Below, one piece after another: positions 18,601-26,709 of a stretch of DNA of 64,000 bases. The notes under the pieces were generated by a model. It made no database searches, was not told where the DNA came from, and was given only the letters and a program-made list of their open reading frames with translations. The stretch spans positions 62,001 through 126,000 of the forward strand of contig NZ_QLLR01000009.1 in assembly GCF_003259615.1 (NCBI RefSeq), read 5' to 3'. Every line of letters begins with the position of its first letter. The first letter of the stretch is position 1. The position numbers and the translations under genes are program-made. Source of the DNA: Pedobacter cryoconitis. Its GTDB lineage: Bacteria > Bacteroidota > Bacteroidia > Sphingobacteriales > Sphingobacteriaceae.

Positions 18601-19117
18601 TGTCAGGAACTTTAATACTGTATTTACCAGACCCATCGGTCGTGGCCGCAGCAGTGGTTTCTTTTAGCTTAATGCTGACTCCGGGAATACCACCACCCTT
18701 TTCATCCGTTACTGTTCCTCTGACTACTATATCTGCAACAGCTCCGTTTTTGGGCCTGATCACAATCAGATCGTCCTCCATAGCCTGGAACTTCAAGCCT
18801 GTGCCTTTCAAAAGGAAACTCAGTGCATCAAAGACCATAATGTCTTTTTGCATCAGCGTAATATCTTTATCCAGCGGGAGATCCTCTTCGCTGTACAGCA
18901 AACGAAAATTCCCTTTACGCTCCAGAATAACCAAAGCATCCTTTAGTTTTATTTGCTGAAGGTTTAAATCAATCTTCTTGTTTTGAGAGTAACTGCTGGC
19001 AGATACCTGGAAACAAAAGAGAAAAGACAAAACAAAGATCCAGTTTAACATTAATATTAGTTTTTTTTGGGAAAAGTGGACGCATAGAACTTTATTGCAC
19101 AGTCCTTTTTTTTTCAT
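15605..19117 (-). CDS. SusC/RagA family TonB-dependent outer-membrane transporter with STN domain
   Basis: 1170 residues. After a signal segment comes an STN domain (about residues 48-125, KLKDALVILERKGNFRLLYS), then a CarboxypepD_reg-like domain (~130-210, GTVTDEKGGGIPGVSIKL), the TonB plug (GYGTQKKAVVSGAVTSVKG, residues ~213 on) with the SusC hallmark NVESVSVLKDASAAIYGSRA-type region, and a large barrel. The extra STN domain marks it as a transducer that signals to the FecR/ECF sigma pair encoded just upstream. Paired with the SusD gene it forms the uptake complex of this locus. Confidence 0.96.
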   Translation of the reverse strand: MKKKGLCNKVLCVHFSQKKLILMLNWIFVLSFLFCFQVSASSYSQNKKIDLNLQQIKLKDALVILERKGNFRLLYSEEDLPLDKDITLMQKDIMVFDALSFLLKGTGLKFQAMEDDLIVIRPKNGAVADIVVRGTVTDEKGGGIPGVSIKLKETTAAATTDGSGKYSIKVPDNGVLIFSYLGYNTQEVAVNSRPVINVKLQENSQALTEIVVVGYGTQKKAVVSGAVTSVKGTELAKTPNVNLSNSLAGRLPGVTALQSSGEPGADGSTIRIRGVNSLGNNDALIVIDGVPNRAGGLERINPNDVESVSVLKDASAAIYGSRAANGVILITTKQGKSGKPQLSYDFSYGLQQPTRTPKMANSTQYAEILNELNIFGADLPVDQWGAASQAFKATGTYKRTDNGNILSAVYRPDEMQKLSDGSDPLRYPNTDWFKTTLKNWSPQQRHNLQLTGGAENIKYLVSLGYLDQDGYYKKSATGYKQYDLRINLEAAVSKYVTLTLGITGREEARNYPTVGAGDIFRMLMRGKPTEQEVWPNGLPGPDIEFGYNPYVITTDQTGYNRDQRDYFQSTGKIDIKVPGVEGLKITGTASIDKFAGRQKRWQTPWTLYYWDKKSFEADGVTPLLKGSVRSERTDASLGETAGSQLAINLMGMATYDKKIGDHTFNLMAGVTREKVNNDGFSATRRYFLSTALQELVAGSDREQTVGNPTDAPNNLFNRARLSYFGRAGYNYKEKYLAEFLWRVDGSYIFPENKRFGFFPGVSAGWRVSEESFFKDHIKFINNLKIRASYGQMGAEAYFGDALAEYQYLNTMGFGNYIINNQYSQTLVENRVPNLDFGWEVANNANLGLDASFLNNKLSFEFDYFYNKRTKILISRGSSIPGSSGITEKLPPVNLGKVNNKGFEFKLSYNDHVGELNYGVSVNGGYSKNKIIFWDETPGAPSWQQSTGMPTGTDLIYEYVGVFRDDAEIKANTINYSALTNKLLPGDMKFRDVNGDGKIDGDDRIRSDKTSTPTFTGGFNLTLQYKNFDFSALIQGASGGVQIVGLTESGDIGNFLDWSYQNRWTIDNPSSEFPRLSNRGKTYYTDFNNAGRNTYWLRSNNYVRLKNVEIGYTLPSVWCKKAGISAVRVYVNGLNLITVDKIGIWDPESTNSSAQYYPQARVINTGIKATF

Positions 19118-19219
19118 AGATTTGTGAATTTCAAAGTTAAAAATCTGATAAACCGTTTGTTACATTACGGGTTGGAGGATTGGAAAGGGAGGGAATGTTG
19201 GCGCATTTACTCCCTTTTT

Positions 19220-20272
19220 TTAGTAGATGGTCACGTCATGTGCGGTAAGGTTAAAGGTGAAAGGTTTGATTAACTGCATAGCCGTTAAGGCTTCTTTAAT
19301 AGTCTCATTCTTAAAGACTCCTGTAAAGCGATAGGATTTTGCCCTGGAAGAACCCAGCTTAATTTTGATGTTAAACCAGCGTTCCAGTCTCGGCTTTAAA
19401 TCAACGAATGATTCATTGTGAAATACCAGTGTATTGTTTTTCCAGGAAACTTCTTCTATATATTCATTTCCCCCGATATGAACAGGTACGATATGTTCAA
19501 TCAGCAGGGTAATATCCTGATTGTCCATTTTCAATACACCCTGCTGGCCATCTTGCAGTACAAATTTTTCCGAAGGATTTAAGATGATCTTTTGCTGAGG
19601 CCTTTCATTGACAGATAATTCAATGGAACCACGTAATAAAGTGGCCACAGACTTCTGATCTACAGGATAGGCCCTTACGTTAAAAGCGGTGCCTAATACT
19701 TTAATGGCAATCTTATCGGTTTGCACTATAAATGGATGTGACTCATGGTGGGCTACATCAAAAAAAGCCTCTCCTGTTAAATGTACAATACGTACCTTTC
19801 TTTTATTAATGTCTGAATGGTAAGCTAATTTGCTGTCTGAATTGAGCCAGACTAAAGTGCCGTCTGGTAATTTCATCTTTTTACGCACCCCTTTTCCAGC
19901 AACCAGCTGCGTATTGAAAGTATCCTGCGTACGGTTATGGATATAAAATAAGCCGGCAAAGAAAATTAAACATAAAGCAAGGACTGTGATCGACAGGTTT
20001 TGATATTGACGAAAGAACGGAACTGGTTCTTCTGCCGCAGGCGTGGTCAGCTCGTCATAAAACTGGAGCCTATGACATTGATAAATACGGTCAACATCAG
20101 GAGTATCTGCATCAGGCTCCTCATTGTTGAGCCAGATTTGTTTGAGTACTTCTTCATAATAAACAGAGTCAGGATAGCTATCAATGAGCATATTCAGCTC
20201 CTCCAATTCATATGGGGTCGCTTCACCAGCCATTTTACGAGCTAATAATTCTATAATTCTGCTTCTTTTCAT
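19220..20272 (-). CDS. FecR family anti-sigma factor
   Basis: 350 residues. N-terminal cytoplasmic anti-sigma region (~1-85), a single membrane segment at about 88-110 (LSITVLALCLIFFAGLFYI), a periplasmic FecR domain (KMKLPDGTLVWLNSDSKLAY onward) and a C-terminal DUF4974/STN-like domain (FKPRL-type helix, FNIKIKLGSSRAKSYRFTGV). It would hold the neighbouring ECF sigma factor until the SusC-STN transducer signals substrate. Placed between the sigma gene and susC, the usual order for such cell-surface signalling systems. Confidence 0.94.
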   Translation of the reverse strand: MKRSRIIELLARKMAGEATPYELEELNMLIDSYPDSVYYEEVLKQIWLNNEEPDADTPDVDRIYQCHRLQFYDELTTPAAEEPVPFFRQYQNLSITVLALCLIFFAGLFYIHNRTQDTFNTQLVAGKGVRKKMKLPDGTLVWLNSDSKLAYHSDINKRKVRIVHLTGEAFFDVAHHESHPFIVQTDKIAIKVLGTAFNVRAYPVDQKSVATLLRGSIELSVNERPQQKIILNPSEKFVLQDGQQGVLKMDNQDITLLIEHIVPVHIGGNEYIEEVSWKNNTLVFHNESFVDLKPRLERWFNIKIKLGSSRAKSYRFTGVFKNETIKEALTAMQLIKPFTFNLTAHDVTIY

Positions 20273-20366
20273 AAAGACCGCGATACTGATTTTATATTGG
20301 TTAGTGTATATAGGACAATATATATCAGAAAACTCCCTAGTCCGAAATGAAAAAAATAAATAAGGG

Positions 20367-20933
20367 TTACATCAAGTTAAATTCGACTTTAAGAACAGCA
20401 GTAAGTTTTTTGACTGCATTGACCAGGTGGGCATCCACAGTTTTCGTCGAAATATTCAAAATAGCGGCTGTTTCTTTATAACTTAATCCATCTTCTTTGA
20501 TCAGTTTAAAAACCAGTTTGCATTTATTTGGCAGGGCTTCGGTAGCCTGTTCTAATTTCTTTTTCAACTCATCATTGATCAGGAGCTGTTCAGGATTGAG
20601 ACTATCCAGTACGATCTGTATATCAATGTCTTCTAAAAAAATCAGTTCTCTTTTGGAATGTTTATTTAAGAAATTTAAGCAAAGATTACGGGCGATGACG
20701 AAGGTATAAACTTTAATATTTTGTACCTCAGGTAGTTTTTTTCTGTTTTTCCACAGTGTAATCATCACATCATTTGCCACCTCTTCAGCCAGCTCTCTTG
20801 ATTTTAACAGATAATAACAGAAGCGATATAACGCGGGGAAAAGGTTTTTAAAAAGCTTTTCATACGCATTTTCACTATCATATAAAGCTATATCACAGAT
20901 CAAATGAGATAGGTCTGCAGCAGGTTTAGGCAT
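20367..20933 (-). CDS. ECF-type RNA polymerase sigma factor (Bacteroidota family)
   Basis: 188 residues. Sigma region 2 (LFPALYRFCYYLLKSRELAE ... DVMITLWKNR ... VYTFVIARNLCLNFL) and region 4 with helix-turn-helix LSYKETAAILNISTKTVDAH are both clear. It should direct transcription of the susC operon when released by FecR. Its own promoter is a near-ideal housekeeping element at 20954-20984. The start ATG lies ~14 bases after the predicted transcription start. Confidence 0.95.
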   Translation of the reverse strand: MPKPAADLSHLICDIALYDSENAYEKLFKNLFPALYRFCYYLLKSRELAEEVANDVMITLWKNRKKLPEVQNIKVYTFVIARNLCLNFLNKHSKRELIFLEDIDIQIVLDSLNPEQLLINDELKKKLEQATEALPNKCKLVFKLIKEDGLSYKETAAILNISTKTVDAHLVNAVKKLTAVLKVEFNLM

Positions 20934-20953
20934 CGGAATATATTTGGTTAACT

Positions 20954-20984
20954 CAAATTTAACAATTTAACCATACCATCCAAA
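20954..20984 (-). promoter_or_regulatory. Bacteroidota-type housekeeping promoter of the ECF sigma gene
   Basis: Read on the minus strand: TTTG (20981-20984), a 19-base spacer, then TAAATTTG (20954-20961), an exact match to the TTTG-N19-TAnnTTTG consensus for the primary sigma factor of Bacteroidota. Start site expected near 20947. Confidence 0.75.
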
Positions 20985-21032
20985 TCTCTTCTGCATCAGA
21001 AAAAAAATTGTCTGTTTTTTACCGCGCTGAAA

Positions 21033-21554
21033 TCAATTGTAACAAGGTTCGTTAAATGCGCTGTGTGTGGGGATTGAGTTTTTTCGGAGTTCGATGCTTT
21101 CAAAATAATAGAAAAACATGGCTTTAATCTCCTGACTTATAGGTTCAAGTCCGTCGATCCAGGAAGATAAACTTAACCTGTCTATACCAGTATCCCGATG
21201 AATATCTTTGAGTGTGATGCCCATGTTCAGCATTTGATCACCGATCCAGCCCGGTTCAACATCATCTACGATAGCGGGTGTATAAACTATAGGGTGAACC
21301 GTTACAGGTACGCCAGTAACAAATCTTTCAAAAAGATCCTGAGTAAGGGAGATTAATTTCGGGATTTCTGCAGGGTGGCCATTGGTGCATTTCCACTGCC
21401 GTGTTTTCACTTTTAATGCGGAAGATTTAGCTGTGACAATTTCAAAACTAATATTAAGCTGGGATAAATATTGCCTGGCACCTTCTTCCAACCTCAAAAG
21501 TTCTATATGCCTGACAATCCCTACTAACTTATAAATGTTTTTAATGATCTCCAT
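21033..21554 (-). CDS. Unknown protein with helix-turn-helix-like C-terminal part
   Basis: 173 residues, no signal peptide. The C-terminal third (GDQMLNMGITLKDIHRDTGI ... LSLSSWIDGLEPISQEIKAM) has the helix pattern of an XRE/Cro-type DNA-binding fold, where a group of short helices is followed by an SxW recognition-like helix. The N-terminal part is not recognised. A single-gene unit between the SusC/D locus and an MFS gene; AT-rich non-coding stretches border it on both sides. A regulatory role is an inference from the fold pattern only. Confidence 0.6.
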   Translation of the reverse strand: MEIIKNIYKLVGIVRHIELLRLEEGARQYLSQLNISFEIVTAKSSALKVKTRQWKCTNGHPAEIPKLISLTQDLFERFVTGVPVTVHPIVYTPAIVDDVEPGWIGDQMLNMGITLKDIHRDTGIDRLSLSSWIDGLEPISQEIKAMFFYYFESIELRKNSIPTHSAFNEPCYN

Positions 21555-21762
21555 TTTACTGATTCACAAAGGGATTCTCAATTCTTTATCCCACCGTTAA
21601 TTTTTGTTATTCAGGCAAAGCTGTTTCGGTCCGGTTAATAAAAATTCAACACGATCTTTAAGCTAAACTACCAAAATTTTATGATGCTAACAAACAAATA
21701 GCTTATTGGAAACATTAACAAACGAAAGCCTTTTTTGTTGTCAATTATTTTAAAACGTTTTA

Positions 21763-23184
21763 CTAATCCAGCTGATTATTCCTTAAGGTGGTGGTTTTTT
21801 CTGGTAAAAGAAAGAGGAAAAAGCTGACCAATACCAAGAGGATCACATTCAGGATGGTAGCCGTTTGATAGGCGGATAAATAAGCTTGCGGAGTTTCTGC
21901 TTTTCCTAATGTAGCAAAGAACACCCCTCCTACAATGCCAATGCCCAATGCAATTGCCGTTTGCTGAAAGGTCGAAAAAGTCCCTGAAGCTGCACCGGCA
22001 AATTTTGCAGGAATGCTTTTTAGCGCCATGGTCAGTAAAGATGGTAATACCGCGCCGCAACCTGTACCGTAAATAAATAATATCGGTAAAAAGATCATCC
22101 GGCTCACGGCTGCCGATTTAAAAAACAGGATATGGAGAATCAAAGCGGTCACCATAATCAGCACCCCGCCCTGCAAAACCTTTTTTCCATAAACCGGGAT
22201 CAACCGGATGGCAAGAATTGAAGCGGCCACATAGCCAACGCCCTGAAAAACAAAAAAGATACCCGTTTCTGAAGAGCTGATCCCAAATCCGGTCTGCAAC
22301 AGGATCGCATTGATCAGGAAATAAGAATCCTGTGCCATGAAATAAAACAAAACTGCACAAAGCCCTATGTTAAAGTCCTTATAACCGAACAGCCTGATAT
22401 TGATCAGCGGTTCTTTTCTTTGCAGCAGCTTTCTCTTTTGATCATATAAAAAGATAAACAGCAAAACAATTGATAGTCCTATCAAAACTATACTCCACCA
22501 GGGCCAGCCTAGTTCTGCACCCCGGATTAAAGGATAAATCAGGCTAACCAGCGCTACAGTTAGTAAAAATACACCCGAATAATCAAATTGACCAGTTTTT
22601 GTAATCGTGTTATCTTTCAATAGTTTTGCCGCCATCAGGGCTGAAATGATTCCCAGCGGAAGATTGATCAGGAAAATCAGCCGCCAGCCTGCAATAAAAA
22701 AATGGGTGTCCGGTAATATACCGCCTAAAAACTGGCCAATCACAGAGGCCGCCCCTGCTATACTTCCATAAATTCCCAATGCTTTAATCCGTTCCTGGTG
22801 AGAGGGGAAAATCAGCTGAATATAGGCAATGCCCTGCGGAACCATGAAAGCAGCACTGATCCCCTGGAAAAACCGGGCAGTATTCAACTGAAAAGCAGTT
22901 TGAGAGATCCCGCATAACAGTGAAGCGAAAGTAAATGATAACATCGCAATGATAAAAACTCTCTTTTTGCCATAGTAATCTCCTGCCCTGCCGCCGGTAA
23001 TTAAAAATGCTGCATAACCCAGCAGATATAAAGCAATAACAAGCTGTATGTCGCCATCTGTGCCATGAATTCCTCTTTTGATAGCAGGTATGGCCACATT
23101 GACTATAAAAATATCAATAACGGATAAAAAGATAGAAGAGGAAAGGATAATCAGTAATATCCATTTAGAAGGTTGCTTGCTCAT
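21763..23184 (-). CDS. MFS multidrug transporter, DHA2/EmrB-QacA type
   Basis: 473 residues with about 14 membrane segments. Motif A is GGRAGDYYGKKRVF, with the DHA2 antiporter motif C-type glycine/proline run near GSIAGAASVIGQFLGGILPD. Such carriers export drugs or metabolites by proton antiport. It is divergent from an HxlR regulator gene 111 bases away, which probably controls it. A promoter candidate on the minus strand is at 23241-23271. Confidence 0.9.
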   Translation of the reverse strand: MSKQPSKWILLIILSSSIFLSVIDIFIVNVAIPAIKRGIHGTDGDIQLVIALYLLGYAAFLITGGRAGDYYGKKRVFIIAMLSFTFASLLCGISQTAFQLNTARFFQGISAAFMVPQGIAYIQLIFPSHQERIKALGIYGSIAGAASVIGQFLGGILPDTHFFIAGWRLIFLINLPLGIISALMAAKLLKDNTITKTGQFDYSGVFLLTVALVSLIYPLIRGAELGWPWWSIVLIGLSIVLLFIFLYDQKRKLLQRKEPLINIRLFGYKDFNIGLCAVLFYFMAQDSYFLINAILLQTGFGISSSETGIFFVFQGVGYVAASILAIRLIPVYGKKVLQGGVLIMVTALILHILFFKSAAVSRMIFLPILFIYGTGCGAVLPSLLTMALKSIPAKFAGAASGTFSTFQQTAIALGIGIVGGVFFATLGKAETPQAYLSAYQTATILNVILLVLVSFFLFLLPEKTTTLRNNQLD

Positions 23185-23240
23185 CGCTATTCATGTGTTT
23201 TTTATGGGTGGGATCACCGATTATGATTAACTTTACCACC

Positions 23241-23271
23241 CAAAGATGGAAGCTACATTGAAGTTAAACAA
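23241..23271 (-). promoter_or_regulatory. Candidate promoter of the DHA2 carrier gene
   Basis: On the minus strand: TTG (23269-23271), 20-base spacer, CATCTTTG (23241-23248), one mismatch to TAnnTTTG. Placed 57 bases before the start codon. Confidence 0.4.
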
Positions 23272-23286
23272 GTAGTTTGCCGGACA

Positions 23287-23297
23287 ATACTAAGTAT
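23287..23297. promoter_or_regulatory. Palindrome over the HxlR start codon
   Basis: Perfect dyad ATACT-A-AGTAT overlapping the ATG at 23296. It could be an autoregulatory operator of the HxlR protein; short enough to occur by chance. Confidence 0.3.
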
Positions 23298-23679
23298 GGA
23301 AAACAGTACCAATGATGACCCTCAGCTGGTTATAAAACAAGAAAATAACGAGCAGCTGGAAGATAACTGTTCCATGACAAACGCGTGGAAAGTTATTGGC
23401 GGGAAATGGAAACTACTTTTATTAAATGCGATCCGTCAGGAATGCCCTGCAAGGTTCGGAGCGCTGAGAAAAAAAATGCAGGACATTACGCAAACCACAC
23501 TCACTACACAATTGCGTGAACTGGAACGCGATGGCATCATTTCCAGAAAAGCTTATGCAGAATCACCTCCTAAAGTAGAATATCAACTCACCGAACTGGG
23601 GCAATCCCTGATCCCGGTTATGCAGGTCTTGTCAGACTGGGGCGATAAATATTGCCAACTGACTAAAGTTAATCCTTAG
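23296..23679 (+). CDS. HxlR family winged-helix transcriptional regulator
   Basis: 127 residues. The HxlR pattern is complete: NCSMTNAWKVIGGKWKLLLL with the redox-type cysteine at its start, RFGALRKKMQDITQTTLTTQ, LRELERDGIISRKAY and VEYQLTELGQSLIPVM. These regulators usually sense electrophiles or redox state and control a divergent gene, here the DHA2 efflux carrier. It has a ~20-residue acidic N-terminal extension before the domain. Confidence 0.92.
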   Translation: MENSTNDDPQLVIKQENNEQLEDNCSMTNAWKVIGGKWKLLLLNAIRQECPARFGALRKKMQDITQTTLTTQLRELERDGIISRKAYAESPPKVEYQLTELGQSLIPVMQVLSDWGDKYCQLTKVNP

Positions 23680-23739
23680 CGGCTCTCTATGTTTCACTAT
23701 TTTCTAAGCTTCAACCCTTTATAACACGTTAATCTCCTT

Positions 23740-24999
23740 ATGGATCATATCAACAAATCGTCTGCTACAAAATATTACGTTATTGCCTGGGTTTTCGGCC
23801 TTCTTTTTTATTTTCTGGATTATGTAATCAGAGCTGCTCCGGCAGTCATGATCCCTCAATTATCAGCGGTATTTAATGTTTCTACCATTGGCTTGGTGTC
23901 TATTATAGGTACTTATTATTATACTTATTCAACCTGTAGTCTGATTGCAGGGATAGCGCTCGACAGGTTCGGTGCAAAATATTCTTTGTTTGCCGGCGCA
24001 GTGATTTTGGGAATCGGTGCTTTACTTTTTGTAATCTCCAGTGAATTTGCCGGAAATACAGGTCGTTTATTACAGGGAGCAGGTTGCGCATTTGCTTTTC
24101 CAGGCTGTGTTTACCTGGCTACAAAAGGGTTCTCCCCTAAATCTTTAGCTACTGCTATTGGTTTTACACAATGTATAGGGATGCTGGGCGGATCTGCCGG
24201 ACAATTCGTGGTAGGCCCTTTAATCGAAAAAGGAGTTGACCAGAAACTGTTCTGGATTGGTGCGGGAATTTTTACCATTATCGTTGCTTTCGGGTTATTA
24301 CTGGTTATCCCAATAGCTAAAGAAGAACAGAAATCGACTAAACAATTGCATTCAAAAGGCTTTTTAAGTCCTTATAAAGTAGTATTCTCTAATGCGCAGT
24401 CCTGGCTTTGCGGTATTATTTCAGGTCTTTTATTTGCGCCAACCACTATTTTTGCGATGACCTGGGGTGTAGCCTTTTTCCAGCAAGACAGAGCTTTCAG
24501 TTTCCATGACGCTACTATTGCCTGTGCAATGGTGCCGATGGGCTGGGTATTTGGCTGTCCGCTGCTGGGTTATCTGACCGATAAAATTGGTCAGCGTAAG
24601 CCGGTACTGATTGGCGGTGCGGTGCTGATGATCTTAAGCTTATTACAATTGTTATTTTTACCAGAGCTGCTTCCGGCTTATGTGAGTACGTTCATGCTGG
24701 GTGTGGCTTCTGGCGCTGCGATGATCCCCTATTCGGTTATCAAAGAATCTAATCCTGACCATGTGAAAGGAAGTGCTACCGGAGCGATCAACTTTATCAC
24801 TTTTAGTGTAACTACACTCGTGAGCCCGCTGTTTAGCCATTTCTTTGGTAAAACATTAACCGGAGCAACAGATAAAGCCAGTCATTTTCAGTCTGCCGGA
24901 TTATTCTGGATTGCCGGAATTGCGATCGCTATTGTGGTGAGTTTGCTGCTTAAAGAAACCGGAAGTAAGAAGGCGGAGAAAGCAATAACAGCTTTATAA
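23740..24999 (+). CDS. MFS transporter, 12 membrane segments
   Basis: 419 residues with 12 hydrophobic segments and an MFS motif A variant (ALDRFGAKYSLFAG) between segments 2 and 3. N-terminal segment FYFLDYVIRAAPAVMIPQLS resembles carriers of organic anions in the MFS_1 family rather than drug exporters. It starts 60 bases after the HxlR stop on the same strand, so it may be co-regulated. Substrate unknown. Confidence 0.87.
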   Translation: MDHINKSSATKYYVIAWVFGLLFYFLDYVIRAAPAVMIPQLSAVFNVSTIGLVSIIGTYYYTYSTCSLIAGIALDRFGAKYSLFAGAVILGIGALLFVISSEFAGNTGRLLQGAGCAFAFPGCVYLATKGFSPKSLATAIGFTQCIGMLGGSAGQFVVGPLIEKGVDQKLFWIGAGIFTIIVAFGLLLVIPIAKEEQKSTKQLHSKGFLSPYKVVFSNAQSWLCGIISGLLFAPTTIFAMTWGVAFFQQDRAFSFHDATIACAMVPMGWVFGCPLLGYLTDKIGQRKPVLIGGAVLMILSLLQLLFLPELLPAYVSTFMLGVASGAAMIPYSVIKESNPDHVKGSATGAINFITFSVTTLVSPLFSHFFGKTLTGATDKASHFQSAGLFWIAGIAIAIVVSLLLKETGSKKAEKAITAL

Positions 25000-25166
25000 A
25001 ACTCTAATAATACTTCTGCTCAGGCAATTGTTTTTAGTGATAACCATCGTTTCCTGATCAGTAATCTTTTATTTCCCTATCAATTGATATATTTTTAATT
25101 AGATAACACTCAAATAATATAACTTTAATATTACATGAGTCTATTTACCTAAATATTAATCAACCT

Positions 25167-26555
25167 ATGAAATTCAGAAATCTACTTTTCGCCAGCTGCT
25201 TGTCACTGGCATTTGCATCGTGCTCGAAAGACACTACGCAAGACCTCAGCCCATCTAATCCAAACCTTTCAGGCCAGCATGCCGCTGATCAGGCTACAGC
25301 TACTGTCATTACTGAAGATTTCGAATCCGGAAACAAAAGCTCTTACTCGACCGGAGACGTGACTTTAACTACTGGTTCATGGAATCTTAACGACGCATTG
25401 ATCGGTTCAACAAGTGCCGACATCAAAGCTGGGACAAAATCTGTACGTATCCGTAACAACGGTATTTTAGGCATGAATTTTAATATCAGCAGTCCAACTT
25501 CGGTATCCGTTAAACATGCGGTATATGGAACTGATAATGCTTCTACCTGGCAATTATGGGTATCAAATGATAATGGCAGTACTTATTCACAAGCAGGTAC
25601 TACGATCACCAGTTCTTCAAGCCAGCTGGCTACCGCTACTTTTAGCGTGACTAAAACAGGTAATCTGACTTTTGAAATCCGTAAAATATCAGGCGGCACA
25701 TCACGTATTAACATTGATGATATTAGCTTTAGTACAGGTGGTGGCACCCCTCCTACAGACCCAGGTACAGATCCGGGCACAGGTACACCGGGTAACACTG
25801 CCGATAACAACAACTTATTGCTGGGAAACCCAAGTAATGCGCAACCAAGTATCAATTCAACAGCGAACTACCTGATGGATCAGACTTATTATGCAGAGTC
25901 TTATAACAGAGATAAAGGTACACCTAACTGGGTATCATGGCATATCAGCAGTACCGATCTGGGCAGCGCTTCCCGTTCTGATAACTTCAGAGCAGACATC
26001 AACCTGCCTTCTGGCTGGTACGGGGTAAGCAATACCAGTTATTCTGGTTCTGGTTTTGACCGTGGGCACAACTGTCCTTCAGGTGACCGGACTTCCAGCA
26101 GCACTGCGAACTCAGCTACGTTTTTAATGACGAATATGATTCCGCAAGCACCTAAAAATAATCAGCAAACCTGGGCAACCCTTGAAAATTATGTGCGCTC
26201 TTTAGTCACTGCGGGTAACGAAGTTTATGTGGTGATGGGCTCTTATGGTTCTGGTGGTACAGGTTCAAATGGTTACCAGACTACTATTGATGGTGGAAAA
26301 GTAAATGTACCTTCCCGCGTTTGGAAAGTGATTGTAGTACTTCCTAATGGCAACAATGATCTTTCCCGCATTACGACTGCCACACGTGTGATTGCTGTAG
26401 ATACACCAAATGACCAAAGTACAGTGAATGCAGACTGGAAACAATACCTGACTACTGTAAAATCTATTGAGACAGCTGCAGGTGTGAATATCATGTCTAA
26501 TGTGAGCCAAAGCATACAAACGGTTCTGGAAAACCGTACCGATTCGGGCGTTTAA
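25167..26555 (+). CDS. Secreted DNA/RNA non-specific endonuclease lipoprotein
   Basis: 462 residues. Lipobox cysteine at residue 19 (SLAFASC). Residues ~45-190 form a beta-sandwich domain of the kind used for adhesion or substrate binding in exported Bacteroidota proteins (VITEDFESGNKSSYSTGD start). A proline/threonine/glycine linker (about 192-211) leads to the NUC1-type nuclease domain with the signature DRGH at 298-301 (histidine 301 as general base) and metal-binding asparagine in TNMIPQAPKNNQQTW. It would degrade extracellular nucleic acid, for nutrition or biofilm turnover. Single gene with its own terminator. Confidence 0.92.
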   Translation: MKFRNLLFASCLSLAFASCSKDTTQDLSPSNPNLSGQHAADQATATVITEDFESGNKSSYSTGDVTLTTGSWNLNDALIGSTSADIKAGTKSVRIRNNGILGMNFNISSPTSVSVKHAVYGTDNASTWQLWVSNDNGSTYSQAGTTITSSSSQLATATFSVTKTGNLTFEIRKISGGTSRINIDDISFSTGGGTPPTDPGTDPGTGTPGNTADNNNLLLGNPSNAQPSINSTANYLMDQTYYAESYNRDKGTPNWVSWHISSTDLGSASRSDNFRADINLPSGWYGVSNTSYSGSGFDRGHNCPSGDRTSSSTANSATFLMTNMIPQAPKNNQQTWATLENYVRSLVTAGNEVYVVMGSYGSGGTGSNGYQTTIDGGKVNVPSRVWKVIVVLPNGNNDLSRITTATRVIAVDTPNDQSTVNADWKQYLTTVKSIETAAGVNIMSNVSQSIQTVLENRTDSGV

Positions 26556-26572
26556 ACTGAATCAGTGATTTG

Positions 26573-26615
26573 AAAAAGGGAGAAGGAGACTACATAAGTT
26601 TCATTCTCCCTTTTT
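26573..26615 (+). terminator. Rho-independent terminator of the nuclease gene
   Basis: Perfect 12-bp stem AAAAAGGGAGAA / TTCTCCCTTTTT, loop 19 bases, followed by more T residues. Confidence 0.88.
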
Positions 26616-26658
26616 ATTTTATCACCAGATGTAATTACTAATATATTTAGTAAATTAC

Positions 26659-26690
26659 TTGTTATGACGACTATTTTTAGCATACATTTG
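26659..26690 (+). promoter_or_regulatory. Promoter of the dinB-dnaE operon
   Basis: TTG (26659-26661), 21-base spacer, TACATTTG (26683-26690), a full match to the TAnnTTTG element. Start expected ~26696, 14 bases before the ATG. No clear LexA-type palindrome was seen next to it. Confidence 0.6.
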
Positions 26691-26709
26691 TGTAAAAATA
26701 AATCGTTTT

